NCBI GenBank assembly: GCA_963800335.1
Contig: CAWDAN010000002.1
Span: forward strand, 255,322 to 319,321
Length of the DNA stretch: 64,000 nt
Source: Flavisphingopyxis sp963800335
Lineage (GTDB): Bacteria; Pseudomonadota; Alphaproteobacteria; Sphingomonadales; Sphingomonadaceae
Reading direction: 5' to 3'
Of the stretch, positions 8,177 to 16,733 are shown piece after piece. The notes beneath the pieces are model-generated. The model saw only the letters and a program-made list of their open reading frames with translations. It had not been told where the DNA came from and did no database searches. The position numbers were made by a program, and so were the translations under genes. Numbering within the stretch: the stretch's first letter is position 1; each line of letters opens with the position of its first letter.

Positions 8177-9655
8177 CTATTGTGGCGAGGGTGTCGTGCG
8201 CTCCGGCGAGGCAGCGTCGCCGGCCACATGGGCGTCCTGCGCCGGCGTGTTGACCGTTGTGGTCGCCTGCGGCGCGGGCGCGGGATCCTGGCCCCAGTCC
8301 CAGATCTTGTTGCGGACGCGATCGTAATTGAGCTGCGGGTCGTAAAGCGCACCGCCGTCGAGGCCGAGATCCTGCGCTTCGGCCTTGCCCATTGCCGCGA
8401 GCAATGTGAAGGCGGCGACGTAGGCGTCGCGCCGCGCGCTGACCAGCGTCACCTGTGCGTTGAGATATTCCTGTTCGGCATTGAGGATGTCGAGGATCGT
8501 CCGGTTGCCGACGCTGTTTTCGGCGCGGACGCCTTCGAGGCTCAGCTGGGCGGCATCGGAGGCGACCTGCGCCGACTGGATCACCTGCAGCGATGCCTGC
8601 CAGCTGGCATAGGCCGAACGCACCTGTGCGACGACCGAGCGCTCGGTCTCGACCAGCCGTTCCATCGATTGCGACGAACGGGCTTGCGCCTGGCGGACCT
8701 GCGCGGCGGGGCGCCCGCCCTGGAAGATCGGGATCGTCGCGGTCACGCCCGCCGAACCCGTCGTCTGGCTTTGCGCAAAGCTGACCCCCGGGGTATTGCT
8801 GCCGATCGTGCCGAGATAGTTTACGTAACCCGTCTGGCCCGTCAGCGCGACCTGCGGCAACTTTGCCGCCTGCGCGACGCGAATATCATAACGCGTCGCG
8901 TCGACGGTGATCTGCGCCGCCTCGATATCGGGATTGTCGGCGAGTGAGACCGCGACTGCCTCCTGCGGTGACGCGGGGAGATTGGGCAGCGGCGGGGGTG
9001 GCTGGAGGTCGGTCGGCGCGTCGCCGATAATCTGGATATAGCGCTCGCGGCTCGAAATCAGGCGCGATTCGGCGGTCTGCAACTGGCTGCGTGCGGTGGC
9101 GAGGCGCGATTTGGACTGAGCGACGTCGGTCCGCGTCAGATCGCCGATCTCGAACCGATCGCCGGTTGCCTGGCGATTGACGCCGAGGACCTCGACGTTG
9201 CTGCGGTTGAGGGCGACGAGCGCCTGGTCGCGGATGACGTCCATATAGGCGGCGACCGCCTGGCTGAAGACGCTCGATTCGGTCGCGCGGAGATTGGCCT
9301 GGCCAGCTTCGACGCGCTTTTCGGCGGCATTGATCGCGTTCTTGACCGCGCCGCCCTGATAGATCGGGATGCTTATCTGTGGTCCGATCGATAATGCGCG
9401 GTCAGGCGATGAGAAACTGTTCGACGATTGCAGCAGATATTCGGTGTAGCTGCCCTGGACGCCGACATTGGGCAGGCCATTGGCGCGCGCCAGCGGCACG
9501 GTCTCGTCGGTTACGCGCTGGCCGGCGCGCGCACCGGTCAGCGTCGGGTTGTTCTCATACGCTTTGGCGAGCGCATCGCGCAGAGTGTCGGCGCTGGCGG
9601 CGGCGGGCAGGGAGAGCGCGACAAGGGCAGTGCCGACAAAAAGGGGAAAGCGCAT
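8177..9655 (-). CDS. tolC: TolC-family outer membrane efflux channel
   Basis: A 492-aa outer membrane channel protein that would pair with inner-membrane efflux pumps or type I secretion systems. A classic signal peptide MRFPLFVGTALVALSLPAAASA is followed by two OEP repeats. LAKAYENNPTLTGARAGQRV opens the first. The second contains VALTGQTGYVNYLG and the coiled-coil segment NSVGNRTILDILNAEQEYLN, a hallmark of TolC. The C-terminus is a Pro/Thr/Ala-rich tail. A Pcm-like gene lies 15 bp upstream on the same strand and the popZ-like gene is downstream, a grouping common in sphingomonads. The transported substrate is unknown. Confidence 0.93.
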   Translation of the reverse strand: MRFPLFVGTALVALSLPAAASADTLRDALAKAYENNPTLTGARAGQRVTDETVPLARANGLPNVGVQGSYTEYLLQSSNSFSSPDRALSIGPQISIPIYQGGAVKNAINAAEKRVEAGQANLRATESSVFSQAVAAYMDVIRDQALVALNRSNVEVLGVNRQATGDRFEIGDLTRTDVAQSKSRLATARSQLQTAESRLISSRERYIQIIGDAPTDLQPPPPLPNLPASPQEAVAVSLADNPDIEAAQITVDATRYDIRVAQAAKLPQVALTGQTGYVNYLGTIGSNTPGVSFAQSQTTGSAGVTATIPIFQGGRPAAQVRQAQARSSQSMERLVETERSVVAQVRSAYASWQASLQVIQSAQVASDAAQLSLEGVRAENSVGNRTILDILNAEQEYLNAQVTLVSARRDAYVAAFTLLAAMGKAEAQDLGLDGGALYDPQLNYDRVRNKIWDWGQDPAPAPQATTTVNTPAQDAHVAGDAASPERTTPSPQ

Positions 9656-9670
9656 GGGATAGTGTCTCGC

Positions 9671-10348
9671 TCAGCTAAAAGTAAAATGGCGGGCGCGGTC
9701 GAACCCGGGTAACGATACCGCCTCGACATCGCTCAGCGGCATCAGCGCAATCGCGCCGTCGCTTGCTTCACCGCGTGCGATACGGGCAACGCCGCGGTCG
9801 TCGAGCGCGGTCACCAGGCGACCGCCCGGTGCCAACTGCTTGGCAAACGTGTCAGGAATATGTTGGACCGCGCCGTCGACGATGATCAGCGAATAGGGCG
9901 CCGCCTTGGCCCAGCCCGCCGCAAGCGGCCCGCGCACGAGCGTGACATTGGCCAGTTCGCCGAGCGTTTCGGCGGCACGATCGGCGAGCATGTCCTCGCT
10001 TTCGAGCGCCACGACGCTGGTCGCGAGCCGCGCAAGGATCGTGGCAAGATAGCCCGTTGCCGCGCCGACGATCAGGACATGATCGTCGATTCGTACGTCT
10101 GCGGCGACGAGCATCTGCCCGGTGGTCAGCGGCGGATTGAGGCTGCGGCCGTTGCCCAATGGAATTGCGCGGTCGGTATAGGCAACGCGGGCGCGATCGG
10201 CGGGAACGAATTCTTCGCGCGCGACATTGGCCATCGCCGCGACGATCGCGCGATCGGTGACGTCGGATGGGCGCAGCTGGCTGTCGACCATCGCCCGGCG
10301 CATGGCGGTGAAACTTTCGGCTTCCAGGGCGGGGTTCGGTGTCGGCAT
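9671..10348 (-). CDS. Protein-L-isoaspartate O-methyltransferase family protein
   Basis: A 225-aa SAM-dependent methyltransferase of the PCMT family, which repairs isoaspartyl residues. The N-terminal AMRRAMVDSQLRPSDVTD and REEFVPADRARVAYTDRAI are typical. The glycine-rich SAM motif is diverged (VLIVGAATGYLATILARL where GxGSGY is usual), so activity should not be taken for granted. ATG 10348 is chosen, with GAGGAAGG about 12-15 nt upstream. The open frame extends further upstream across the tRNA but that part is not protein-like. It precedes tolC in the same transcript. Confidence 0.85.
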   Translation of the reverse strand: MPTPNPALEAESFTAMRRAMVDSQLRPSDVTDRAIVAAMANVAREEFVPADRARVAYTDRAIPLGNGRSLNPPLTTGQMLVAADVRIDDHVLIVGAATGYLATILARLATSVVALESEDMLADRAAETLGELANVTLVRGPLAAGWAKAAPYSLIIVDGAVQHIPDTFAKQLAPGGRLVTALDDRGVARIARGEASDGAIALMPLSDVEAVSLPGFDRARHFTFS

Positions 10349-10374
10349 GGGGACTCTGTACCTTCCTCTTGACT

Positions 10375-10392
10375 GTATTGCAAGGCCAATAC
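10375..10392. promoter_or_regulatory. 18-bp inverted repeat GTATTG-N6-CAATAC
   Basis: Perfect 6-bp arms lie 27 bp upstream of the Pcm-like start. On the plus strand the repeat lies between TTGACT (10369) and TACACT (10390). It could be an operator for the minus-strand gene or part of a plus-strand promoter. Confidence 0.35.
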
Positions 10393-10538
10393 ACTGCGAC
10401 GAATCAATCGGTCCTCGGCGCACTATCGGGCGCGTTACAGGGTGGCGATGCGAACGCCAACCGCCGATGGCGCGGAACGCGCGAAACGCGGTTGACTTTG
10501 CGCCGCGCGGCTCACAGATGCTCGGGTCCGCGTTCCGG

Positions 10539-10612
10539 GGCCCGATGGCGGAGTGGTTACGCAGAGGACTGCAAATCCTTGCACGCCGGTTCGATTCCGG
10601 CTCGGGCCTCCA
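10539..10612 (+). tRNA. tRNA-Cys (anticodon GCA)
   Basis: A 74-nt cloverleaf with CCA encoded. The acceptor stem GGCCCGA pairs with TCGGGCC. The anticodon stem GAGGA/TCCTT encloses CTGCAAA with GCA at 10571-10573. The T-arm GCCGGTTCGATTCCGGC carries the conserved TTCGA loop. Discriminator base T precedes CCA (10610-10612). Confidence 0.96.
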
Positions 10613-10715
10613 CGCTGGTTTAGCATTCGATCGCGATGCGACCCGTAGCATGATTGCCGCTATGGGTGCGCTTGGAGCCGCAGCGCGAGGCAGGGATATT
10701 TTCTAGGATCTCTGA

Positions 10716-12674
10716 TTACGCGGCAAAGCGGCCGGCATTCTTGCCGGGAAGCGCCTGATCGCCGACCTCGCTCATGGGCTCCCCGATCAGGAAACCTTGC
10801 ACCTGGTCGCAGCCCATTTCTCGCAGGATGTCGAACTGTGTTGCATTTTCCACGTGCTCGGCGATGCAGACCACGCCCAGGGCGCGGCACAATTCGATCA
10901 GCCCGCGCATCAGGTTCCGGTTGCGCGGCGATTGACTGAGGCTCGTCACGAGCGATCCGTCGAGCTTGACGACGTCGAAGCTCATCTCGCGCAGATAGGA
11001 TATCGACGCGTTGCCGGCGCCGAAATCGTCAAGCGCGACTGCCGCCCCCGCCTGTCGCAACAGCGCGAGGTTGGTGCTGGCAAGCGCGATGTCGGACAAC
11101 AGCGCGGTCTCGGTGACTTCGACGAGCAGGCGTCGAGGGTCGAAGTCGAAACGCTGCATGATCGCGAGCAACCGCTCGGCGGCGCCGGCGGTGCACAATT
11201 GCACCGCGCTGACGTTGAATGACAGGCGGACATGGTCGGGCCAGTCGGCCGCAGCCTGGACTGCCAGCATCAGCGTGCGCTCGCCGATCGGGGCGATCAG
11301 GTTCATCTGCTCGGCGGCGCGAATAAATTCGTCAGGCGATATCGTCCCGAGATCGGTGTCGTGCCAGCGCGCGAGCGCTTCATAGGCGACGATCTCGCCG
11401 CTATCGAGCGCGCTGATCGGCTGGAACACCATCTCGATATTGGCGACGGCATCGCCCGCGGATATCTTTCGTTCGATCGCTGCGGCGCGTTTCTGGCCTT
11501 CCATCAGCACGCGTGAAAACGCCGCAAACCGGCCCGTGCCGCGACGCTTGGCGGCATAGAGCGCGGTGTCGGACTGGTTCAACAACGTCTCGGGGTCCCA
11601 GGCTTCGGTATCGGTTTGCGCGAATCCGCAACAACACTGGACCTGGACGACGCGATGTTCGATCGTCATTGGCTGTTCGATAAGTGCGCAGATTTCCGCC
11701 ACGCGCTTTGCCGCACTGCTTGCCTTCCGCTCTCCGGTCCAGAACATCGCGAATTCGTCGCCGCCCATCCGGGCGATGATGGCATCTCTGCCGAATGCCA
11801 TTTTGAGACGCTCGGCGACGCAGACCAGCACCGCATCGCCGGTCGGGTGACCGAAGGCATCGTTTATCGGTTTGAAGCCATCGAGGTCGATCAGCACGAT
11901 GGCGGCGGGGTGCGCTCGCGGGTCGGCAGCGGCGGCGGCGGTCATTGCCGCCACCAGCGCGCGACGGTTCGCAATGCCCGTCAGCGAGTTGGTCGCAGCG
12001 AGCAGATTGGCCTGCCGTTCGGCTTCTCGTGCGCGCGTCTGTTCCTGGTCGAGGCGTGAGCGCGACGCGACCATTTCGACGGTCCGGCGGTTCTGCACGC
12101 GCAAAAGGCGCGAAACGAGGAAGATGGTCAGGAGCAGGCTGACCCCCATGCCGATCTGCGTCGTATGACCCGAAAGGATCAGTCGCAATCCGAGCGGAAG
12201 TCCCAATAGGAGCAGCGGCAGGCACGCAGCAGGTGGATAATTGCTCAGGCCATAGGTGCAGCCGATCGCAGCGAGGCTGCTGAAAAGGACGATCGACTGA
12301 ATCTGGGCAGGGTGGCTCGTCAGCAACATCTGCGCCCACACCGAAAACCCGATGCTCAGCAACGCCGTAAAGAGCAGCGCCTTTTTCAACTCGGTCCGCA
12401 TCCCCTTGGGCGTCAGCGCTTGCCCGCGCACCTTTAACCAATGCGTCAGCCGCCACAGGATCACCGCGACGAGGATCAGGATCGGGCTAACGATCGATTC
12501 AAAATCACCGCTGGCGACGATTTTCAAACCAAAGAAATTCGCCAGCGCAACAGCATAGATGAACGGTATCTGCTGCTTGAGGCTCGAATAGCGTTCGCGG
12601 TCCTGCGCGATTTGTTCGCGCGACTGCTTCCGTCTCGTGAGCAAAAACTCGCTGCTGAGGGAAAATCGCGACAT
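10716..12674 (-). CDS. Membrane-bound GGDEF-EAL cyclic-di-GMP protein
   Basis: A protein of about 652 aa. The N-terminal half has five to six hydrophobic segments (for example IPFIYAVALANFFGLKIV and LLFTALLSIGFSVWAQMLL). A GGDEF domain follows with intact active site MGGDEF and the Mg-binding DLDGFKPINDAFGH. The EAL domain has YEALARW, the metal ligands in ALDDFGAGNAS, and IAEHVEN. Both catalytic cores look intact, so it could synthesise or degrade c-di-GMP, and the dominant activity cannot be told. ATG 12674 is preferred. A TTG at 12704 would add 10 residues. It stands alone between tRNA-Cys and the hydratase gene. Confidence 0.93.
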   Translation of the reverse strand: MSRFSLSSEFLLTRRKQSREQIAQDRERYSSLKQQIPFIYAVALANFFGLKIVASGDFESIVSPILILVAVILWRLTHWLKVRGQALTPKGMRTELKKALLFTALLSIGFSVWAQMLLTSHPAQIQSIVLFSSLAAIGCTYGLSNYPPAACLPLLLLGLPLGLRLILSGHTTQIGMGVSLLLTIFLVSRLLRVQNRRTVEMVASRSRLDQEQTRAREAERQANLLAATNSLTGIANRRALVAAMTAAAAADPRAHPAAIVLIDLDGFKPINDAFGHPTGDAVLVCVAERLKMAFGRDAIIARMGGDEFAMFWTGERKASSAAKRVAEICALIEQPMTIEHRVVQVQCCCGFAQTDTEAWDPETLLNQSDTALYAAKRRGTGRFAAFSRVLMEGQKRAAAIERKISAGDAVANIEMVFQPISALDSGEIVAYEALARWHDTDLGTISPDEFIRAAEQMNLIAPIGERTLMLAVQAAADWPDHVRLSFNVSAVQLCTAGAAERLLAIMQRFDFDPRRLLVEVTETALLSDIALASTNLALLRQAGAAVALDDFGAGNASISYLREMSFDVVKLDGSLVTSLSQSPRNRNLMRGLIELCRALGVVCIAEHVENATQFDILREMGCDQVQGFLIGEPMSEVGDQALPGKNAGRFAA

Positions 12675-12747
12675 ATTGCCGCGATAGTGGGCAATACTTA
12701 CCAAATCGATAGGATCGAACGGCTTGCACGACGCTGCCCTTTTGGGC

Positions 12748-13533
12748 CTAACGTCCCGTGAAGTCGGGCTTTTGCTTCGTCAGGAACGCGCTCGCGCCAA
12801 TCATCGCGTCGGCGCTGTTGGCAGCGCGTTTCTGACCGTCGGCCTCGTCTGCGAGTGTCGCGGCGAAATCGCATCCCATCGCCCGGCGCAGATTGGCTCG
12901 CATCACGCCGAGCGCCACCGTCGGCAGCGCAGCCAGGCGGGCCGCGAGCGCGCGCGCTTCGTGAGCCAACGTGGCGTCGGCGACGCAGCGGTAGATCAGA
13001 CCCCATTCGGCGGCCTTATCGGCCGACAGCTTTTCGCCGAGCATCATCAGTTCGGTCGCGCGCGCCTTGCCGATCAGGCGTGGCAACAGCCAGCTCGCGC
13101 CGCCGTCCGGGATGAGCCCGATATTGACGAACGCCTGGAGGAAATAGGCGGTCTCACCCGCGATGACGAAATCGCCCGCCAGCGCGATCGACGATCCGAT
13201 CCCTGCCGCCGGACCATTGACCGCGCAGACGACCGGGATCGGCAGTTCGGCGAGGCGGGTGATCAGCGGATTGTAATGAAGCGTCAGCGCGGCGTGCGAT
13301 GCATCGCCCATCGTCGCGTGTTCGCCCGCGCCGCCGCCCTGCAGATCGGCGCCCGAGCAGAAGGCACGGCCCGCCCCGGTGACCAGCAAGGCGCGCGCTT
13401 TGCCGAGGTCATCGATGGCGGCAAGCAATTCGTCGGCCATCGCCAGCGAGCAGGCGTTGAGCCGGTCGGGCCGGTTGAGCGTGATCGTGGCGACATCGCC
13501 CTCGCGCGCGGCGACGATCGTCTGATAGGCCAT
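12748..13533 (-). CDS. Enoyl-CoA hydratase/isomerase family protein (PaaG-like)
   Basis: A 261-aa crotonase-fold enzyme. Typical segments are ITLNRPDRLNACSLAMADEL, the oxyanion-hole region GAGRAFCSGADLQGGG, AVNGPAAGIGSSIALAGDF, and FVNIGLIPDGGASWLLPRL. The Asp in PDGG is the acid typical of the PaaG/enoyl-CoA isomerase branch, whereas classical hydratases have Glu here. Aryl- or fatty-acyl-CoA isomerisation is therefore more likely than straight hydration, but the substrate is not determined. The start is fixed by GGGAGA 5 nt before ATG 13533. The gene is divergent from pgl. Confidence 0.9.
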   Translation of the reverse strand: MAYQTIVAAREGDVATITLNRPDRLNACSLAMADELLAAIDDLGKARALLVTGAGRAFCSGADLQGGGAGEHATMGDASHAALTLHYNPLITRLAELPIPVVCAVNGPAAGIGSSIALAGDFVIAGETAYFLQAFVNIGLIPDGGASWLLPRLIGKARATELMMLGEKLSADKAAEWGLIYRCVADATLAHEARALAARLAALPTVALGVMRANLRRAMGCDFAATLADEADGQKRAANSADAMIGASAFLTKQKPDFTGR

Positions 13534-13686
13534 TACCGTCTCCCTGATACTTACGCCTCGACCTAATGCCATCGGACCGCTCGCGCCAGCGCTTCGTCGC
13601 GGTACAAATATCCACGACGCAAAGGGTGGAATGCGGCGCCCGACATCCCTAGAACGGCGCCACGAACAGCAATACGGGAAGAGTTG

Positions 13687-14391
13687 ATGACCGAGATCGA
13701 ATGGTGGGACTATGACGACGCCGAGGAAATGGCCGCTGCCGTCGCGGGCGACCTGCGCTTCGTGATCCAGAGCGCGCTCGACGCGCGCGGCGACGCGATC
13801 ATCGCGCTGCCGGGCGGATCGACCCCGCTGCCGATCTATACCGCGCTCGCCGAATCGGAACTCGCCTGGAAGCGCGTGACGATTATCCCGACCGATGACC
13901 GGCTCGTGCCGATGGGCGACGAACTGTCGAATATCACCGCGATCGCCAAGGCGTTCATGGCGCGCGGCGCGCGCGTCTATCCGATCACCAGCGACGCGGC
14001 GGAGGATTATCGCGCCGCAGGGCAGGCGGCCGATGCACGGCTGCGTGATCTCGGCTGGCCGCTCGACCTCGTCCTGCTCGGGGTTGGCGAAGACGGCCAC
14101 ACCGCCTCGATCTTTCCAGGCGACGATCTCGCCGCAGCGACCGATGCCAAGAGCGACGCCCGCGTCGTCGGGGTAAGCCCCGACCCGATGCCCGCCAATG
14201 CGCCGGTCGCGCGCGTCACGCTGACGCTTCCGGCGATCGCCGCGGCGCGGACGCTGACGATCGCGGTGACCGGTCAGGCCAAGCGCGACCTGATCGAACA
14301 GGCGATCGAGGACGGGGCCAAATCACCGCACCCGATCGGCAAGGTGTTGGCGGCAGCGACGGTGCCGATCGACATTCACTGGGCACCGTAA
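13687..14391 (+). CDS. pgl: 6-phosphogluconolactonase
   Basis: A 234-aa enzyme that hydrolyses 6-phosphogluconolactone in the pentose phosphate and Entner-Doudoroff routes. Family motifs are ALPGGSTPLPIYTAL, IIPTDDRLVP and LGVGEDGHTASIFPG, with the catalytic His in the last. ATG 13687 follows GGAAGAG; a TTG directly before it is ignored. Immediately downstream is a truncated start of eda, so an ancestral pgl-eda (Entner-Doudoroff) arrangement seems to have been disrupted. No zwf or edd lies in the window. Confidence 0.94.
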   Translation: MTEIEWWDYDDAEEMAAAVAGDLRFVIQSALDARGDAIIALPGGSTPLPIYTALAESELAWKRVTIIPTDDRLVPMGDELSNITAIAKAFMARGARVYPITSDAAEDYRAAGQAADARLRDLGWPLDLVLLGVGEDGHTASIFPGDDLAAATDAKSDARVVGVSPDPMPANAPVARVTLTLPAIAAARTLTIAVTGQAKRDLIEQAIEDGAKSPHPIGKVLAAATVPIDIHWAP

Positions 14392-14413
14392 AGCGGTCCG
14401 GGAGCATACGGAT

Positions 14414-14494
14414 ATGACCACCGATATCGCCACGATCATGCGGACCGCGCCGGTCATCCCGGTGCTGTTCATCGACGATGTTGCCGACGCCTAG
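14414..14494 (+). pseudogene. eda: Remnant of 2-dehydro-3-deoxyphosphogluconate aldolase (eda), first 26 codons
   Basis: An open frame of 26 codons, 22 bp after pgl, encodes TDIATIMRTAPVIPVLFIDD followed by VADA and TAG. This resembles the start of sphingomonad/Zymomonas KDPG aldolase (MRDIDSVMRLAPVMPVLVIE-DIADA), but the catalytic barrel is missing. Nine bases after the TAG comes the end of argR on the other strand. The truncation point therefore coincides with the edge of the arg operon, as expected for an insertion or deletion junction. A functional short peptide is unlikely. Confidence 0.7.
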
Positions 14495-14503
14495 GACCGA
14501 CGC

Positions 14504-14956
14504 TTAGGGCGCAATCAGCCGCTGGCACAGCGCGGCCGCGTCGAACCCGTCGCGCACGGCGAGGAACAACGTATCGTCACCGGCGATCGTACCCGCGATT
14601 TCGGGCATCTGGGCCTGGTCGAAGGCAGCGCCGACAATATGTGCCGATCCGGGCCGTGCGCGCAGGACGATCAGGTTTCCCGCCGCCTCGGCGCCGACGA
14701 CCCATTCGGCCAGGATCGCGGTCAGCCGCCCGTCGGCCCAGTCGCTGCCGCTGACGTCGGGCAGGGCATATGCAAGTTGCCCGCCGCGCTTGACCTTGAC
14801 CGCGCCGAGCGCATCGAGATCGCGCGACAAGGTCGCCTGGGTCGCCTTCAATCCGGCGTCGGCCAGGCGCCGTGCGAGATCGTCCTGGCTGGCAATCTCT
14901 TCGCTGCTGATCAGGCTTGCGATCGCCTGGCGTCGATGGGCGACGGGGCGGGTCAC
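14504..14956 (-). CDS. argR: Arginine repressor ArgR
   Basis: A 150-aa arginine-dependent DNA-binding regulator. The N-terminal winged helix contains ASQDDLARRLADAGLKATQA followed by TLSRDLDALGAVKV, the ArgR recognition region. The C-terminal domain LRARPGSAHIVGAAFDQAQM and IAGTIAGDDTLFLAVRDG matches the oligomerisation/arginine-binding part. The GTG start at 14956 overlaps the argF stop in a GTGA quartet; the longer in-frame extension to 15091 lies inside argF and is not used. It is the last gene of argCJBFR. E. coli-type ArgR is uncommon in Alphaproteobacteria, and its place behind argF recalls actinobacterial arg clusters. Confidence 0.93.
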   Translation of the reverse strand: MTRPVAHRRQAIASLISSEEIASQDDLARRLADAGLKATQATLSRDLDALGAVKVKRGGQLAYALPDVSGSDWADGRLTAILAEWVVGAEAAGNLIVLRARPGSAHIVGAAFDQAQMPEIAGTIAGDDTLFLAVRDGFDAAALCQRLIAP

Positions 14957-15831
14957 GGGCGGATGCCGACCATCCAGGCGAGCGCGCCGCGCGCCGAATG
15001 CATCCGGTTTTCGGCCTGACGCCAGACCGCGCTGGCGGGGCCGTCGATCACTTCTGCGGCGACCTCTCCGTCGCGGATCGCGGGGAGGCAATGGAGGAAA
15101 TAGGCGCCGTCGGCATGCGCCATCAGGTCGGCGGTAACACCGTAATCGGCAAAGGCTGCGGCCCGCGTCGCGGTCTCGGCGTCCTGTCCCATCGAGACCC
15201 AGACGTCGGTATAGACAAACTGCGCGCCATCGACCGCTTCATAAGGATCGCTGAGCTGCGTGATGCCGGGCAGCGCGGCGAGTTCGTCTGCGTCAAAGCC
15301 ATAGCCGTCGGGGCTGGCGATCGTCATCGCGACGTCGAGCTTCGAACAGGCCTCGGCCAGGCTGCGCGCGACATTGTTGGCATCGCCGACATAGGCGATC
15401 TTGACCCCCACCAGGCTGCCGTGGAGCTGGCGGACGGTGAGCAGGTCGGCGAATGCCTGCAACGGATGCGCGCGGTTCGACAGCATGTTGAGGATCGGCG
15501 TCGGCGTGGCCGCGGCCATCGCATCGAGGATCGCGTGGTCGAACACGCGCGCCGCGATCACGGCGTGATAGCAGGCAAGTGTACGCGCGACGTCCTCGGG
15601 GGTTTCGCGGCTGCCGATGCCGATTTCGTCCTGGCGCAGGACGATCGGGTGGCCGCCGAGCTGGACGACCGCCATTTCGGTCGAGTTGCGCGTCCGCGCA
15701 CTGGGCTTTTCGAACACCAGAGCGACGCCCTTGTCGGCGAGCGGGCGACCGAGTCCCGAGGATTCGGACAGGGCGAGGATGGCGAGCAAATCCTCACGCG
15801 AGAGGTCGGCAATGGTCAGCAAATTGGTCAT
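14953..15831 (-). CDS. argF: Ornithine carbamoyltransferase
   Basis: A 292-aa enzyme that makes citrulline from ornithine and carbamoyl phosphate. Motifs: carbamoyl-phosphate loop FEKPSARTRNSTEMAVVQLG (SART instead of the common STRT), NRAHPLQAFADLLT with HPxQ, and HCLPA near the C-terminus. The Thr-to-Ala change in the loop and the TRNSTEMAVVQLGGHP stretch are features remembered from actinobacterial OTCases, which suggests that subfamily (inference). It overlaps argB upstream (ATGA, 15828-15831) and argR downstream (GTGA, 14953-14956), so translation is coupled. Confidence 0.94.
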   Translation of the reverse strand: MTNLLTIADLSREDLLAILALSESSGLGRPLADKGVALVFEKPSARTRNSTEMAVVQLGGHPIVLRQDEIGIGSRETPEDVARTLACYHAVIAARVFDHAILDAMAAATPTPILNMLSNRAHPLQAFADLLTVRQLHGSLVGVKIAYVGDANNVARSLAEACSKLDVAMTIASPDGYGFDADELAALPGITQLSDPYEAVDGAQFVYTDVWVSMGQDAETATRAAAFADYGVTADLMAHADGAYFLHCLPAIRDGEVAAEVIDGPASAVWRQAENRMHSARGALAWMVGIRP

Positions 15832-16733
15832 GTTGCGGTGTCCCTGGTTACCATCGTGCCGATCCCGCGGTCGGTCAGCAGTTCGATCAGCAATGCGTGG
15901 GCAAGCCGTCCGTCGATAATGTGCGCGGTCGGCACGCCGCCATCGACCGCATCGGCGCTGGCGCGGAGCTTGGGGATCATGCCCTGGCCGACGCTCGGGT
16001 GGCTGAGGCGTTCGCGCAGTTCGGCCGAGGAAAGCCGCGCGATCAGGCTCGCCGGATCGTCGGGATCGGCGAGCAGGCCCGGCGCGGCGGTAAGATAGAC
16101 GATCTTCTCGGCGTGCATCGCCACCGCGATCGCGCGCGCCGCCTCGTCGGCATTGATATTATACGGCTGGCCCGACCGGTCGGCGCCGACGGTCGAGACG
16201 ACGGGGGTCAGGCCTTCGTCGAGCAGGCGGTGCAGGACCGAAGCGCGGACCTCGACGACGTCGCCGACGAAGCCAAGTGCGGGGTCGCGCGGGCTGGCGA
16301 CGAGCAGGCCGCCGTCCTCGCCCGCAACGCCGACCGCGACAGGATCGTCGAGCGCCTCGCGATTGATCGTCGCGACGAGCTCGCGATTGACCTGGCCGAC
16401 CAGCACCATGCGGACGATCGCGAGCGTTTCGGCATCGGTAACGCGCAGCCCGTCGCGGAATTCAGGGGTCTTGCCCATCGCCGCCATCGTCCGGTCGACC
16501 TGCGGCCCGCCGCCATGGATCACGACGCAGCGCACGCCGACACTGCGCAGCAACAGGACGTCCTGGGCGAGCGCCTTGTCGACCGATTTGTCGATTGCGT
16601 TGCCGCCGAGTTTGACGATGACGGTCTTGCCCGCGAACTTGCGGATATAGGGCAAGGCCTCGACGAGGACACGCGCGGTTTCGCTCGGCGACAGGCCCGA
16701 GATGGTCTGCGGAAGGGGGACGGGGTCGGTCAT
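15828..16733 (-). CDS. argB: Acetylglutamate kinase
   Basis: A 301-aa kinase for the second step of arginine synthesis. It shows the amino-acid kinase motifs KTVIVKLGGNAIDKSVDKAL, VVIHGGGPQVDRTMAAMG, YNINADEAARAIAVAM and LTAAPGLLADPDDP, with the regulatory-type ending GQGMIPKLRASADAVDGGVP. ATG 16733 overlaps the restored argJ stop (ATGA, 16730-16733), and its own stop overlaps argF. Because of a frameshift in argJ, a continuous frame runs from argJ into argB, but a natural ArgJ-ArgB fusion is not implied. Confidence 0.95.
   Translation of the reverse strand: MTDPVPLPQTISGLSPSETARVLVEALPYIRKFAGKTVIVKLGGNAIDKSVDKALAQDVLLLRSVGVRCVVIHGGGPQVDRTMAAMGKTPEFRDGLRVTDAETLAIVRMVLVGQVNRELVATINREALDDPVAVGVAGEDGGLLVASPRDPALGFVGDVVEVRASVLHRLLDEGLTPVVSTVGADRSGQPYNINADEAARAIAVAMHAEKIVYLTAAPGLLADPDDPASLIARLSSAELRERLSHPSVGQGMIPKLRASADAVDGGVPTAHIIDGRLAHALLIELLTDRGIGTMVTRDTAT

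Noticed and set aside
12736..12747. GCCC-TTTT-GGGC hairpin between the GGDEF/EAL and hydratase genes
   Set aside because: The four-base stem with no T-run is too weak to call a terminator.
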